Shown: positions 9,415-19,632 of the stretch, in pieces | How the letters are laid out: each line of letters starts with the position of its first letter | Numbering within the stretch: the first letter of the stretch is position 1 | Origin: Listeria immobilis | GTDB lineage: Bacteria; Bacillota; Bacilli; Lactobacillales; Listeriaceae | Length of the DNA stretch: 64,000 bases | Reading direction: 5' to 3' | Assembly (NCBI RefSeq): GCF_014322765.1 | Contig: NZ_JAASTZ010000008.1 | Location: forward strand, 62,001 to 126,000 | Position numbers and translations under genes: made by a program | Notes under the pieces: model-generated | What the model saw: the letters and a program-made list of their open reading frames with translations, nothing else | What the model was told of the DNA's origin: nothing | Database searches by the model: none

Positions 9415-10764
9415 ATGGAGTCATTACAATCAGTAATACAATTTATTTTAAATCTTGGAGCGGCTGTTTTTGTTCCAGCATTAATGATTATTATTGGACT
9501 AATTGTACGGATGAAAGTAAGAGATGCTGTGAGTGCAGGGATTATTCTAGGGGTTGCTTTCCTAGGGATGAATATTGTTATTGGCTTTATGATTGAAGCA
9601 TTAACTCCAGCAGCACAAGGTCTTGCAGAAAGAACTGGAATTAATTTAAGCATTTTAGATGGTGGCTGGACATCCATGGCTACACTTGCATGGGCATGGC
9701 CGTTTGCGTTCTTGATGTTCCCACTTCAACTAGGAATTAATGCGATTATGCTAGTCATCAATAAAACAAAAACCTTAAATGTCGACTTATGGAATGTTTG
9801 GGGAAAAATTTTGACAGCGGTATTAATTATCGGCGTAACAAATAATGTATATTTAGCATTTATTGTAGCTGGAATTCAAATTGTAACAGAACTAATTCTT
9901 TGTGATGCTAATCAACGCCAAATTCAAGAGTTAAATGGAATTCCTGGTGTGACAGTTTCACATGGTATGATGATTTTCTGTATTTTCTTAATGCCAATCG
10001 ATTGGTTGCTGAAGAAAATTCCAGCCCTTCGTAAAGACATGGATGCGAATGCTTTAAAAGATAAAATTGGGATATTTGCAGAAAACCATGTGATGGGATT
10101 TATCATTGGTGGGCTTTTAGGTATAGCTGCAGGTTATGATGTAGCGAAAACATTGATTCTAGCCATGCAAGCTGCTGCAGCCCTTACATTATTCCCAATG
10201 GTTGCCAAATTATTTATGCAAGCATTGTCTCCACTTTCTGATGGTATTTCAGAGTTTATGAAACGTAAATTTAAAAATCGGGAATTGTTTATTGGATTAG
10301 ATTGGCCCATTTTAGCAGGATGTAGCGAAGTTTGGGTTGCTATCGTACTTATGGTGCCGGTAACGCTTATATTTGCTCTTATTTTACCAGGAAACGGTGT
10401 ACTTCCATTTGCTGGGATACTAAATATTTCGTTATGTGCACCAGCCTTAATTGTCACAGGTGGAAACCTAATTCGGATGATTATTCTTGGTATCGTTACT
10501 ACACCAATTTTCCTTTATGTATCTACTTTCTTCGCAGGAACAATTACGGATTTAGCGCATTCTACGGGAGCGATTTCTCTTAAAGAAGGACAAGAAATCA
10601 CATGGAGCACGCTTGAATATCCTGTCTTCCGTTATATTTTTGCAGAGGCTAGTCAATTTACGATTTTAGGTTTTATTTTTGTCGCAATATGGGTACTATT
10701 ACTAGTATTTTATGTGAAAATGATGAAAAAACGAACAATTGAACTAGAAAAAGCCAGTTCTTAA
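9415..10764 (+). CDS. PTS galactitol-type permease subunit IIC
   Basis: The 449-aa integral membrane protein has about ten to twelve hydrophobic segments and the GatC family character (for example FVPALMIIIGLIVRMKVRDAVSAGI near the N-terminus and LFPMVAKLFMQALSPLSDG in the centre). It binds and translocates the sugar while IIB phosphorylates it. The substrate cannot be read from sequence. The downstream kinase and aldolase suggest a hexitol or ketose whose phosphate is phosphorylated again and split to triose phosphates, as for galactitol/tagatose. Confidence 0.92.
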   Translation: MESLQSVIQFILNLGAAVFVPALMIIIGLIVRMKVRDAVSAGIILGVAFLGMNIVIGFMIEALTPAAQGLAERTGINLSILDGGWTSMATLAWAWPFAFLMFPLQLGINAIMLVINKTKTLNVDLWNVWGKILTAVLIIGVTNNVYLAFIVAGIQIVTELILCDANQRQIQELNGIPGVTVSHGMMIFCIFLMPIDWLLKKIPALRKDMDANALKDKIGIFAENHVMGFIIGGLLGIAAGYDVAKTLILAMQAAAALTLFPMVAKLFMQALSPLSDGISEFMKRKFKNRELFIGLDWPILAGCSEVWVAIVLMVPVTLIFALILPGNGVLPFAGILNISLCAPALIVTGGNLIRMIILGIVTTPIFLYVSTFFAGTITDLAHSTGAISLKEGQEITWSTLEYPVFRYIFAEASQFTILGFIFVAIWVLLLVFYVKMMKKRTIELEKASS

Positions 10765-10781
10765 AAAGCAGGAGTGATAAG

Positions 10782-11714
10782 ATGATTTACACAATAACGT
10801 TAAATCCAGCAATTGATCGATTACTTTTCATTCATGGTGAGTTAGAAAAAAGGAAGACGAATCGGGTCATAAAAACAGCTTATGATTGCGGAGGAAAGGG
10901 ACTTCATGTTTCAGGAGTACTAGCCAAATTTGGCATTAAAAATGAAGCACTTGGAATTGCGGGATCAGACAATCTTGACAAACTGTATGCCATTCTAAAA
11001 GAAAAGCATATTAACCATGATCTTCTTGTTGAAGCTGGAACTTCGACAAGAGAATGCTTCGTCGTCCTTAGTGATGACACAAATGGCAGCACAATGATAC
11101 CAGAAGCGGGTTTTTCAGTAAGTCAGAAAAGCAAAACCAATCTTTTAAAACAAATCGCTAAAAAAGTTAAAAAAGAGGATATGGTGGTGATTGCTGGATC
11201 TCCGCCTCCTCATTATACATTATCTGATTTTAAAGAACTACTAAGAACTGTTAAGCGTACTGGCGCTTTTCTAGCATGTGATAACTCCGGTGACTATTTA
11301 AAGCTAGCTGTCGAAATGGGCGTAGACTTTATTAAGCCAAATGAAGAGGAAGTTGTGGCGATTTTAGCGAAAAAGACAAATTCCTTAGAAGAAAATATTC
11401 GCGCATTAGCTGAAAAAATCCCCTATTTAGTCGTTTCACTTGGAGGGAAAGGATCTATTTGTGCACATAATGGCAAATTATATCAAGTGATTCCGCCAAT
11501 TGTAAAGGAACGAAATGATACAGGGGCAGGGGATGTCTTTGTAGGTGCATTTATTGCTGGAATCGCGATGGAAATGCCCATTATGGAAACGTTAAAAGTG
11601 GCAACTGGATGCTCCGCTAGCAAAGTGATGCAGCAAGACAGTTCAAGTTTTGATTTAGAAGAAGCTGGACAATTAAAAAATCAAGTTAGTATTATACAAT
11701 TAGAGGAGAGATAA
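10782..11714 (+). CDS. PfkB-family sugar-phosphate kinase (1-phosphofructokinase / tagatose-6-phosphate kinase type)
   Basis: A 310-aa carbohydrate kinase of the LacC/FruK group. The N-terminal TLNPAIDR and GGKGLHVSGVLAKFG sit at the substrate site, and the C-terminal signature RNDTGAGDVFVGAFIAG holds the catalytic aspartate and anion hole. It would phosphorylate the imported sugar phosphate to a bisphosphate for the aldolase encoded next. Whether the substrate is fructose 1-phosphate, tagatose 6-phosphate or another ketose phosphate is open. Confidence 0.88.
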   Translation: MIYTITLNPAIDRLLFIHGELEKRKTNRVIKTAYDCGGKGLHVSGVLAKFGIKNEALGIAGSDNLDKLYAILKEKHINHDLLVEAGTSTRECFVVLSDDTNGSTMIPEAGFSVSQKSKTNLLKQIAKKVKKEDMVVIAGSPPPHYTLSDFKELLRTVKRTGAFLACDNSGDYLKLAVEMGVDFIKPNEEEVVAILAKKTNSLEENIRALAEKIPYLVVSLGGKGSICAHNGKLYQVIPPIVKERNDTGAGDVFVGAFIAGIAMEMPIMETLKVATGCSASKVMQQDSSSFDLEEAGQLKNQVSIIQLEER

Positions 11715-11715
11715 T

Positions 11716-12366
11716 ATGTTATACCAAAAAGAGCGTGAAGATTTAGCCAAAATAGTTAAGACGATGTTCGACCGGTTTGAAACGAATGCAGCAGGCGGGA
11801 ATGTTAGTGTACGTATGAATAAAGAGCACATTATTATGACGCCAACCTTAATGAGTCAAGCACGGCTTTGTGACCTGTCACCATATGAAATTTTAGTCGT
11901 GGATAATAATAATGAAGTGGTAGAAGGAGACGGTAGAATCACGCGCGAAATTAATTTACATCGTGCTTGTTATGTAGAAAATCCCGATATTGGTTGTGTT
12001 CTTCATGCGCATCCCAAAGAGTCCATGTTATTTGCAACACTAGGTATGGAACTCCCGAATTTAACAGAAGCAACGCAAAAAATAGGACAAATCCCCACAC
12101 TAACCTTTGCTCCAGCTACTAGTCCAGAACTAGCAGAAATTGTCCGAAATCATGTAATTGAGTTAGGCGATAAAGCAGTCCCAAGTGCGAGTTTGCTTAA
12201 TAAACATGGGATTGTTGTATTAGAATCCACCCTGCATAAAGCATACGATATGTTAGAGCGAATTGAGTATAATGCATATATTGCCGAGAAAGCAATGGTT
12301 TTCGATGCATTAGGAATTAAAAAATTAGTACATGATGGTGAATTAAATTATAATTTGGAGGAGTAA
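11716..12366 (+). CDS. Class II aldolase/adducin family protein (L-fuculose-phosphate aldolase-like)
   Basis: A zinc-dependent aldolase-family protein of 216 aa. The segment ETNAAGGNVSVRM near the N-terminus and the metal-binding HAHPKE (about residues 96-101) are seen, followed by a further histidine in LNKHGIVV. It starts one base after the kinase stop, so the two are coupled. It would cleave a sugar phosphate to triose units. The combination of a PfkB kinase with a FucA-type aldolase, rather than LacD or GatY, is a little unusual and leaves the pathway undefined. Confidence 0.87.
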   Translation: MLYQKEREDLAKIVKTMFDRFETNAAGGNVSVRMNKEHIIMTPTLMSQARLCDLSPYEILVVDNNNEVVEGDGRITREINLHRACYVENPDIGCVLHAHPKESMLFATLGMELPNLTEATQKIGQIPTLTFAPATSPELAEIVRNHVIELGDKAVPSASLLNKHGIVVLESTLHKAYDMLERIEYNAYIAEKAMVFDALGIKKLVHDGELNYNLEE

Positions 12367-12369
12367 CAA

Positions 12370-12567
12370 ATGGATAAATTCCTTTTTAATGCGACCCTTT
12401 TTGCAAGTGCGTTACTATTAATAGTTAGTATTTTTCGAGGTTCTATCCCACTTACCGCAATATCTCTTGTATTAGCTATAGTTTCGCAACACTTCTTCCG
12501 GAAAAAATATCCTAAACAAACGAGAAGTTATCGTGAAATTATTGCCGCAAAGCAGAAAAAAGGATAA
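12370..12567 (+). CDS. Small membrane protein of unknown function
   Basis: A 65-aa protein with two hydrophobic segments (about residues 6-22 and 26-42) and a basic C-terminal tail (FRKKYPKQTRSYREIIAAKQKK). It starts 3 bp after the aldolase stop, with GGAGGAG overlapping the aldolase end, and is the last gene of the PTS operon. I do not recognise a family. Its place suggests it belongs to the transport unit, but no function can be read from it. Confidence 0.75.
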   Translation: MDKFLFNATLFASALLLIVSIFRGSIPLTAISLVLAIVSQHFFRKKYPKQTRSYREIIAAKQKKG

Positions 12568-12568
12568 T

Positions 12569-12611
12569 AAAAAGGTGATGCAAAAATTTAACTAGTTTGC
12601 ATCACCTTTTT
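12569..12611. terminator. Bidirectional terminator between the PTS operon and betL
   Basis: AAAAAGGTGATGCAAA (12569-12584) and its perfect complement (12596-12611) form a 16-bp stem with A and T tracts included in the arms, so it can work on both strands. Confidence 0.95.
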
Positions 12612-12615
12612 CATT

Positions 12616-14139
12616 TTATAGTTGTGATCGTTGTGATTTTTTTGGTCTAACATAAAGTCCTAATTTTTCTCTTTCCCTAGTAAGAGATATAAAGAGTGAA
12701 ATAATCATTAAGATAATAACAATAGAAAACGGAAATGCGGCAATAATGGATGCATTTTGTAAAGCAGTGAGGCCACCAGCATATAATAAAACACTAGCAA
12801 TCCCAGCTTGTAGAAGTCCCCACGTTACTTTGACAGAGTTAGGCGGATTTAGTGAACCACCTGTTGTTTGCATTCCAAGTACAAAAGTAGCTGAGTCAGC
12901 AGAAGTGATAAAGAATACCGCAATTAAAATCATTGCGACAATAGATAGAATCATTCCGCCTGGAAGTTCATTAAAGACCCCGAAGAGTACTTGTTCGGTT
13001 GCTAGATTAGAAAGGCTTGTATTTTGATGTTGATCCACAAATATTGCCGAACCTCCAAAAACAGCAAACCAGAAAATACTAACTAATGAAGGAAGTACAA
13101 TAACACCTAGTAAAAATTGGCGAATGCTCCTACCACGAGAAATTCTAGCGATAAAAATACCGACAAATGGAGACCAAGATAACCACCATGCCCAGTAGAA
13201 AATTGTCCAAGAATCAATCCAAGCTCGCGCATCTGGAGCATCTGGGGCAGTTTGGAAACTCATTTGAATAAGGTTTTGCAAATAACCACCAAATGAATTA
13301 GTAAAGTTATTCATAATAAACAGTGTTGGTCCTAAAATAAGTGTTAGGATAAGTAAGATGCCGGCAACGTAAATATTTACATTACTTAAGAGTTGTATAC
13401 CTCTGTCAAGACCGGACATTGCAGAAAGTAAGAATAAAATCGTAACAACAAGAATAATCGTCAGTTGGACACTAAAATTATTAGGAACACCAAATAAATA
13501 GGTTAATCCTCCATTAATTTGTTGTGCTCCTAATCCAAGTGTAGTAGCAACCCCAATAACTGTCGCAAAAACAGCTATAATATCAATCAATTGACCAATA
13601 GGACCTTTAGTATGCTTACCTAAAATCGGATATAAAGTAGCACTTATTAAGCCAGGAGCATTTTTCCTGAATTTAAAGTAGGCGAGTGCGAGTGCAACAA
13701 TGGCATAAATCGCCCAAGCAGAAATACCCCAATGAAAAAACGAATAACGAAGAGCATCTTTCATTGCGGCTTGTGTGCCAACTTCGCCACCAGGTGCTTG
13801 AACAGCATAGTGAGATAGTGGTTCAGCAGCGCCCCAAAATACTAAACCAATTCCCATACCAGCACTAAATAGCATGGCGAACCAAGAAAGATTGCTATAT
13901 TCAGGTTTTTCTCCTGGTTTTCCAAGCCGAATGGAACCAATTGGACTTAAAACTAAAAATAAGCAGAAAATAATAATAACCGCTACAACGATTAAATAGT
14001 ACCAACCAAAATTACTTGTCAAAAATTGTTGAACATTTGACGTCAGCATTTCAAATTGATCTGGTAAAAAAGCACCGAATAAAACAGCTAACACAACTAA
14101 CAAGCTAGCTCCCCAAAATACCGTTGTTAATTTTTTCAT
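12616..14139 (-). CDS. betL: Glycine betaine transporter BetL (BCCT family)
   Basis: A 507-aa sodium-coupled betaine/choline/carnitine family transporter with about twelve membrane segments. The BCCT hallmark stretch [15 protein letters not shown] is present, as are the tryptophan-rich [28 protein letters not shown] segment and a basic C-terminal tail. It imports betaine for osmotic and cold protection. It is a single-gene unit on the minus strand. The location beside argGH and the sequence fit Listeria BetL. The upstream region carries candidate sigma-A and sigma-B promoters. Confidence 0.95.
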   Translation of the reverse strand: MKKLTTVFWGASLLVVLAVLFGAFLPDQFEMLTSNVQQFLTSNFGWYYLIVVAVIIIFCLFLVLSPIGSIRLGKPGEKPEYSNLSWFAMLFSAGMGIGLVFWGAAEPLSHYAVQAPGGEVGTQAAMKDALRYSFFHWGISAWAIYAIVALALAYFKFRKNAPGLISATLYPILGKHTKGPIGQLIDIIAVFATVIGVATTLGLGAQQINGGLTYLFGVPNNFSVQLTIILVVTILFLLSAMSGLDRGIQLLSNVNIYVAGILLILTLILGPTLFIMNNFTNSFGGYLQNLIQMSFQTAPDAPDARAWIDSWTIFYWAWWLSWSPFVGIFIARISRGRSIRQFLLGVIVLPSLVSIFWFAVFGGSAIFVDQHQNTSLSNLATEQVLFGVFNELPGGMILSIVAMILIAVFFITSADSATFVLGMQTTGGSLNPPNSVKVTWGLLQAGIASVLLYAGGLTALQNASIIAAFPFSIVIILMIISLFISLTREREKLGLYVRPKKSQRSQL

Positions 14140-14171
14140 TGCATCACTCCCTTTTTATTTCTCTGTATGTA

Positions 14172-14208
14172 TTTCCCCAAGTTAGCCAAAAGGTAACATC
14201 CTATTATA
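14172..14208 (-). promoter_or_regulatory. Candidate sigma-B and sigma-A promoter elements of betL
   Basis: On the minus strand GTTACC (14197-14192), 14 bp and GGGAAA (14177-14172) resemble the sigma-B pattern GTTT-N13-15-GGGWAT. A separate TATAAT (14208-14203) could be a sigma-A -10 element. BetL is known to respond to stress, which fits, but the match is imperfect. Confidence 0.45.
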
Positions 14209-14266
14209 GTAACAAATAAACTAGTGCTTTGACAAATAGAATTCAGCTATAAACAAGAAATTCATC

Positions 14267-14302
14267 AAAAAAATGGAACGCATATAAGGAAATGCGTCCC
14301 AT
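14267..14302 (-). terminator. Terminator after argH
   Basis: ATGGAACGCAT (14273-14283) pairs with ATGCGTCCCAT (14292-14302); in minus-strand RNA the single odd pair is G-U. The U-run follows on the minus strand. Confidence 0.88.
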
Positions 14303-14305
14303 TTT

Positions 14306-15676
14306 TCACAAAATATCTCTCGCATTAGCTAACGCGATATGAATCTGATCAAATCCAGTCCCACCATAAGAATTTCTTTTTTGAACGGCTGTCTTGGAGG
14401 CGAGTACATGATAGATGTCGTCTTTAATTAGTGGATTAATTTCTTGATAATATGAAAGTGGCACATCTTGCAAATAAATGCCATTTTGTGTGCATTCGAG
14501 AACTAATTTTCCAACGATTTCATGAGCTTCTCTAAAAGGAACTCCTTTTTTCGCCAAGTAATCAGCTAATTCTGTTGCATTAGAAAAATCTTTTTGGGTG
14601 GATTCTTCCATAACGACTGTATTAATTTTCATTGTTTCAATCATTCCTGAAAAAATCTCTAGACTTATTTTTACAGTTTCCAGTGTATCAAACATGCCTT
14701 CTTTATCTTCTTGTAAGTCTTTATTATAAGCAAGCGGAAGTCCTTTGAGAACCGTCAGCATACCGAAAAGATTACCATAAACTCGTCCTGTTTTTCCGCG
14801 AATCAACTCTGCCATATCAGGGTTTTTCTTTTGAGGCATAATCGAGCTACCGGTCGAAAAAGCGTCTGTTAACTCAACAAACTGAAATTCGTGGCTTGTC
14901 CAAAGTATTAACTCTTCACAAAAACGTGATAAATGCATCATTAAAATGGAACTGTTACTAAGAAATTCAATAATAAAATCACGATCGCTAACACCATCTA
15001 AACTATTTTCATATACTTTGGAGAATCCTAGTAATTCGGCACTATACATCCGATCAATTGGAAAGGTGGTTCCTGCTAGTGCTGCAGAACCAAGTGGTGA
15101 GATATCAATCCGTTTGACACTTTCTTCTAGTCGCTCTAAATCTCTTGTGAACATGCCGAAGTAAGCAAGCAGGTGATGTGCAAATGAAATCGGCTGGGCG
15201 TGCTGTAAATGAGTATAACCAGGCATGATCGTTTCAACATGTCGTTCCGCTTTTTTAATAAGAACAATGCGCAAATGTTTTAAAGAAGTAATTATATCTG
15301 CCACTCCTTGCTTTAAATACAAATGCATATCAGTTGCTACTTGATCATTACGGCTACGAGCAGTATGAAGTTTTCCAGCAACAGGACCAATTTCATCGTG
15401 CAACAGTTTTTCGATATTTAGATGAATATCTTCATTTGTCGTACTAAATTCAAGTTCTCCTTGTGATAACTTCACTTGAAGAGTTTTTAAGCCAACTGTA
15501 ATTTCCTCTGCTTCTGTACTGGAAATAATTCCACATTTTGAAAGCATTGCGACATGTGCCAAACTACCGATTAAATCTTCCTGCGCCATTTTTTGATCAA
15601 AAGAAATGGATGCACCGAATTCATCTATCCAAGTCTCGCTTTTTCCTTGAAAACGTCCGCCCCATAATTTTTCCAT
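14306..15676 (-). CDS. argH: Argininosuccinate lyase
   Basis: Last enzyme of arginine synthesis; it splits argininosuccinate to arginine and fumarate. The 456-aa protein has the family signature [12 protein letters not shown] with the catalytic serine, plus [14 protein letters not shown] and the [14 protein letters not shown]-like stretch. Length is normal. It follows argG by three bases in a two-gene operon. Confidence 0.97.
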   Translation of the reverse strand: MEKLWGGRFQGKSETWIDEFGASISFDQKMAQEDLIGSLAHVAMLSKCGIISSTEAEEITVGLKTLQVKLSQGELEFSTTNEDIHLNIEKLLHDEIGPVAGKLHTARSRNDQVATDMHLYLKQGVADIITSLKHLRIVLIKKAERHVETIMPGYTHLQHAQPISFAHHLLAYFGMFTRDLERLEESVKRIDISPLGSAALAGTTFPIDRMYSAELLGFSKVYENSLDGVSDRDFIIEFLSNSSILMMHLSRFCEELILWTSHEFQFVELTDAFSTGSSIMPQKKNPDMAELIRGKTGRVYGNLFGMLTVLKGLPLAYNKDLQEDKEGMFDTLETVKISLEIFSGMIETMKINTVVMEESTQKDFSNATELADYLAKKGVPFREAHEIVGKLVLECTQNGIYLQDVPLSYYQEINPLIKDDIYHVLASKTAVQKRNSYGGTGFDQIHIALANARDIL

Positions 15677-15679
15677 TTT

Positions 15680-16894
15680 TTACACCTCAGTTGTAATGGT
15701 TGTTTTAGAATTTACTTCTGCGCTCACTTTTGTTGGTAGCCCCCATAATTTAATGAAGCCAACTGCTGCATCTTGGTCAAAGGTATCGGATGAGGTATAA
15801 GTAGCTAAGTTTTCATCATAAAGTGAATTTGGTGATTTTCTGCCTTCCACAATAGCGTGTCCTTTAAATAGTTTGATACGAATGGTGCCATTCACAAATT
15901 TTTGGGTAGATTTCAAGAATGCCACTAGCGCTTCTGTTAAAGGAGAGAACCATAGGCCATTGTAAATAGTTTCGCTAATTTTTTGTTCAATGATTGGCTT
16001 AAAGTGGGCGATTTCACGAACAAAAGTTAAGTCTTCTAATTCTTTATGTGCCGCGATTAAAGTCACTGCAGCGGGGCATTCATATACTTCACGTGATTTA
16101 ATACCTACTAGACGGTTTTCAATATGGTCAATTCTACCAACGCCATGTTTACCAGCAATTTCATTTAATGTCAAAATAAGGTTAGCTAGAGTCATGTTTT
16201 CTCCATTTAAAGAAATTGGAATACCGGCATCAAAAGTGATTTCGATAATATCCGCTGTATCTGGTGCGTCTTCTAAACTAACGGTTAAGTCGTAAGCAGC
16301 TTCCGGTGGTGTTGTCCACGGATTTTCTAGGACGCCACATTCATTGCTTCTACCCCAAAGATTTTGGTCAATAGAAAAAGGATTATCTAAATCAATTGGA
16401 ACGGGAATATTGTGTTCCTGTGCATAATTAATTTCTTCTTCTCTCGACCATTTCCAATCACGAACAGGAGAAACAACTTTTAAATCCGGCGCAAGGGCAT
16501 GAATCGCTACTTCAAACCGAACTTGGTCATTTCCTTTACCAGTACAACCGTGAGCGATGGCAGACGCGCCCTCTTTTCGAGCTACTTCTACTAGTTTCTT
16601 AGCAATAAGAGGGCGGCTTAGTGCGGAAATAAGCGGGTATTTCCCTTCATAATAGGCATGTGCTTGAAGAGCAATTAAAGCGAAATCTTCCGCAAATTCT
16701 TCTTTTGCATCAATCGTATAGGATTGGCTCGCTCCAACGGTAATGGCTTTTTCTTTAATAAAGTCTAAATTTTTCCCTTCGCCAACATCTAAACAGCATG
16801 CGATTACCTCATATCCAGCTTCTACTAACCATTGAATGGCAACAGAAGTATCTAATCCACCTGAGTAAGCTAATACAATCTTTTCTTTTGTCAT
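15680..16894 (-). CDS. argG: Argininosuccinate synthase
   Basis: ATP-dependent joining of citrulline and aspartate. From ATG at 16894 the protein is 404 aa and begins with the PP-loop ATP site ([18 protein letters not shown]); a longer reading to 16924 is less likely, because GGAGGG near 16903-16908 serves the shorter start. Other conserved parts are [14 protein letters not shown] and YECPA. Earlier arginine genes are not in this window, so citrulline must come from elsewhere. Confidence 0.97.
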   Translation of the reverse strand: MTKEKIVLAYSGGLDTSVAIQWLVEAGYEVIACCLDVGEGKNLDFIKEKAITVGASQSYTIDAKEEFAEDFALIALQAHAYYEGKYPLISALSRPLIAKKLVEVARKEGASAIAHGCTGKGNDQVRFEVAIHALAPDLKVVSPVRDWKWSREEEINYAQEHNIPVPIDLDNPFSIDQNLWGRSNECGVLENPWTTPPEAAYDLTVSLEDAPDTADIIEITFDAGIPISLNGENMTLANLILTLNEIAGKHGVGRIDHIENRLVGIKSREVYECPAAVTLIAAHKELEDLTFVREIAHFKPIIEQKISETIYNGLWFSPLTEALVAFLKSTQKFVNGTIRIKLFKGHAIVEGRKSPNSLYDENLATYTSSDTFDQDAAVGFIKLWGLPTKVSAEVNSKTTITTEV

Positions 16895-16918
16895 TGTAAA
16901 CACCCTCCATTTATAAAT

Positions 16919-16934
16919 ATACAAATATTTGTAT
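16919..16934. promoter_or_regulatory. Perfect palindrome upstream of argG, candidate ArgR site
   Basis: ATACAAATATTTGTAT is a perfect 16-bp palindrome about 25 bp upstream of the argG start. ArgR/AhrC boxes are AT-rich palindromes in this position, but the core differs from the usual TGAAT-ATTCA pattern, so the assignment is tentative. Confidence 0.4.
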
Positions 16935-17109
16935 TTATATTAACACTGATATTATTATATATCAACCTTTTTATTTTATACTATTCATAAAAATGAGTAA
17001 AAATACATTGAGGGGTAAAAAATCTTTGATTAAAATAGCAATAAATTGGTTCCTGCCACTAAAACTGCTATACTTGTAAATGAAGTTATATTGAAGGAGT
17101 TGAGCAAGT

Positions 17110-18153
17110 GTGAAAAATACATTAAAATGGATTGCTATTGGTTTTGCTGGGATTATTCTACTTCCTTTGTTAGTCGTTTTCTTTATTTATAAAAAAGCGG
17201 TTGGAAGAAAGGAGTATAATCCAGAAGTACTTGAAAATTTAGATGAAGCATCACAAGAATTTGTGAAAAACACGTCACCATTATCCGATGTAGATTCGCG
17301 ATATAAATATATGAGACTTGCAACAAAAGCCTTACCATCTGCTAAAGATATTGAAATTGGCGATGTGGAAAACAAAAAAATTGATGGACCAGGCGGAAAA
17401 ATCCCAATTCGAATTTACACTCCAAAAGAAGAAGGGCCATTCGAAATCATTGTTTATTATCACGGTGGTGGATTTGTATTAGGTGGACTGCAAACACATG
17501 ATGCAGTTGCTCGTAAACTAGTACAAACAACAGGCGCTCGTGTAGTAACCGTGGATTATCGCCTTGCTCCAGAAAATCCATTCCCGGCAGCAGTAGAAGA
17601 TGCTTATGCAGCGCTACTTTGGGTTCAAAGCCATCGTACAAGCTTGCGTGCTAAATCCGCAGACATCATCGTTGCAGGAGATAGCGTTGGAGCGAATTTA
17701 GCAACCGTAGTGACACAAATCGCTAAAGCAAAAGGTGCACCAAGCATCACCGCACAAATCTTGCTTTATCCAACCACAGATATTTTCAGCCGAGACGCAT
17801 CTGTGCTTTATCCGTCCATGGATGAATTTGCAGAAGGCTATGTATTAACAAAAGAATCATTAGATAAATTCTTTAAACTATATATGGCAAACGCCACTGA
17901 TCGTAAATATGATCCACTTGTTGCGCCTATTCGTAGCAAAGATTTAGCTGGCCTTCCAAAAACATTCTTAGCAACAGCTGAATTTGATCCACTAAGAGAT
18001 CAAGGTGAAGCATATGCTGAAAAATTAAAAAATGCCGGAGTAGAAGTATTCGTAAAACGTTTTGAAAAAGTACCACATGGTTATATGACAACAAACTCCG
18101 AAGCAACAGACGAAACATACGAATTAATCAGTGAGTTTTTAGAAGAAAAATAA
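17110..18153 (+). CDS. Membrane-anchored alpha/beta hydrolase (esterase, HSL family)
   Basis: A 347-aa carboxylesterase-type enzyme. An N-terminal hydrophobic segment (about residues 4-26) anchors it in the membrane. The oxyanion-hole motif YYHGGGF (about 116-122), the nucleophile elbow AGDSVGAN and the C-terminal ATAEFDPLRDQG and KVPHGYM with the acid and base residues give a complete hormone-sensitive-lipase-type catalytic set. It starts with GTG at 17110, nine bases after AAGGAG. It is a single-gene unit. The substrate is unknown; short-chain esters are usual for this family. Confidence 0.9.
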   Translation: MKNTLKWIAIGFAGIILLPLLVVFFIYKKAVGRKEYNPEVLENLDEASQEFVKNTSPLSDVDSRYKYMRLATKALPSAKDIEIGDVENKKIDGPGGKIPIRIYTPKEEGPFEIIVYYHGGGFVLGGLQTHDAVARKLVQTTGARVVTVDYRLAPENPFPAAVEDAYAALLWVQSHRTSLRAKSADIIVAGDSVGANLATVVTQIAKAKGAPSITAQILLYPTTDIFSRDASVLYPSMDEFAEGYVLTKESLDKFFKLYMANATDRKYDPLVAPIRSKDLAGLPKTFLATAEFDPLRDQGEAYAEKLKNAGVEVFVKRFEKVPHGYMTTNSEATDETYELISEFLEEK

Positions 18154-18157
18154 ATAG

Positions 18158-18189
18158 AAAAATCCACTCTTTCATCGGAGTGGATTTTT
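18158..18189 (+). terminator. Terminator after the esterase
   Basis: AAAAATCCACTC (18158-18169) pairs perfectly with GAGTGGATTTTT (18178-18189) around an 8-nt loop; the T-run continues beyond. Confidence 0.93.
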
Positions 18190-18221
18190 TTGAATGATTC
18201 TGCAAATGTATAGTGAATTTA

Positions 18222-19481
18222 TTAGATTTCATTTAACAATTCTGATGCAAAACGTTTATTTAATGTATATCTTATTGGACGACTACTTATCTTAAGCAAG
18301 AAACCTTTTTCTTCCATTTTTTTTGTTGCGTTCATTACTCTTCTTCTTTTTCCAAAACTTTCCATATTAATTAAATCATTATTGGTTATTCTGTTATATT
18401 TTCTGCTAAATAACCAACTCTGAGTAATTATAAATAGGATGTGGGAGTCTGTTTCAGTTAAATCTGTATGCTCAAGCTCCAATTTTTTAATGTTAGTAAA
18501 CATGATGTTCAGCTTAGTTTCCTTTTCGTTCATATCTTTTAAAATTCTTTTTTGGCCTTCTATTAAAAATTTAATCATCTGTTCACAAAAAAATGTCATT
18601 TCTCCAGCGTTAAAAGGGTGAGATACTTGCTCAAAGGCTTTATAGTATTCGTCCTTATGTCGATTAATGATATATGAAAATGTAATGGAAGAAAATCTAT
18701 CTAAGTTTTTTCTAACTAAAGAACAAATAAGATATCTGCCAGTTCTACCATTACCATCATAAAAAGGATGAATATATTCAAAATAATAATGGGCTACCAT
18801 ATATTTGTATAAATCGGGCATTTGATCATTTTGCAAAAAATTGATTAGTCTATTTAAATAGTCGATTATTCTAGTCTCTGGTTCTACCCCTATATGTGTA
18901 AACTCACCATTTTTTTGAACACCTGCAAAATTTTTCCTAAAGATATCGCCATCAATTTTACAATCATCTTCAACTTCATCAGCAACTAACTCATCATAAA
19001 TTTCTCTAAACTGTTGGACAGACGTGATTTCTCTATAATCATCTACATACTGATAAAGCTTTACAAGACCGATAAATCTTTTCGCATTTTTAATTCCCTT
19101 ACCATTTTCTCCGAGTTCATCAATCGCCTCAGAAATTTCTTTTTTTGTACTACGAACGCCTTCGATTTCGTTTGTACTTTGCAATTCATTGATAAGTAAA
19201 GAATCGAAATATTGTTGTAATGCATGTGTAGGTAATTTTCTGCTGTTTAATTCAATCTCTTTGCTATTTGCTAGAGCTTCTTGCAAAAGACTTTGTAACT
19301 TTTTAGTATTCACTGAAAATAAATTTAATTTTGGACTGTTAAAAGTTCCATTAACGATAGGTGTTATTTCAAGATTAGTTAGATACGTACCATAGCTATT
19401 TTTACGCAAGTCTAATTCTTGTTTGTAATCATCTTCATTTTGATGAAATATAGTTTTTAAAGGATAGTATTTTTTTGACAT
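18222..19481 (-). CDS. Fic-domain protein with N-terminal inhibitory motif
   Basis: Fic enzymes transfer AMP or other phosphate-linked groups to proteins. The 419-aa protein has an intact core HPFYDGNGRTGR (residues 238-249) with the catalytic histidine. An N-terminal inhibition motif fits [S/T]xxxE[G/N] at residues 103-108 (TNEIEG), so it is a class II Fic protein that silences itself. The C-terminal 90 residues look like a winged helix (TNNDLINMESFGKRRRVMNATKKMEEKG). The gene is AT-rich, stands alone between the esterase and the TetR gene and has no antitoxin partner. This form is widespread in bacteria, usually with unknown targets. Confidence 0.93.
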   Translation of the reverse strand: MSKKYYPLKTIFHQNEDDYKQELDLRKNSYGTYLTNLEITPIVNGTFNSPKLNLFSVNTKKLQSLLQEALANSKEIELNSRKLPTHALQQYFDSLLINELQSTNEIEGVRSTKKEISEAIDELGENGKGIKNAKRFIGLVKLYQYVDDYREITSVQQFREIYDELVADEVEDDCKIDGDIFRKNFAGVQKNGEFTHIGVEPETRIIDYLNRLINFLQNDQMPDLYKYMVAHYYFEYIHPFYDGNGRTGRYLICSLVRKNLDRFSSITFSYIINRHKDEYYKAFEQVSHPFNAGEMTFFCEQMIKFLIEGQKRILKDMNEKETKLNIMFTNIKKLELEHTDLTETDSHILFIITQSWLFSRKYNRITNNDLINMESFGKRRRVMNATKKMEEKGFLLKISSRPIRYTLNKRFASELLNEI

Positions 19482-19594
19482 AAAAGCACCTCCAACTTAA
19501 CTTTAAGTATATAATATCATAAATAAGAAGGAATTTTTTGATTGAAATAAACGAATTTTGTTGACAAATAATATCACTCGTGAGAAGATAACTT

Positions 19595-19606
19595 ACGAAC
19601 GGTCGT
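19595..19606. promoter_or_regulatory. Dyad before the TetR-MATE operon, candidate TetR operator
   Basis: ACGA-ACGG-TCGT is a short inverted repeat about 27 bp upstream of the TetR start codon and downstream of a TTGACA (19561-19566) that could be a -35 element. It is placed for autorepression; only the geometry supports this. Confidence 0.45.
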
Positions 19607-19632
19607 CAGTTTTATGCGAAAGGAGTGTGGAA

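Noticed and set aside
19558-19632. N-terminal extension of the TetR protein
   Set aside because: It would translate through a TTGACA promoter element; AAAGGAG fits the ATG at 19633.
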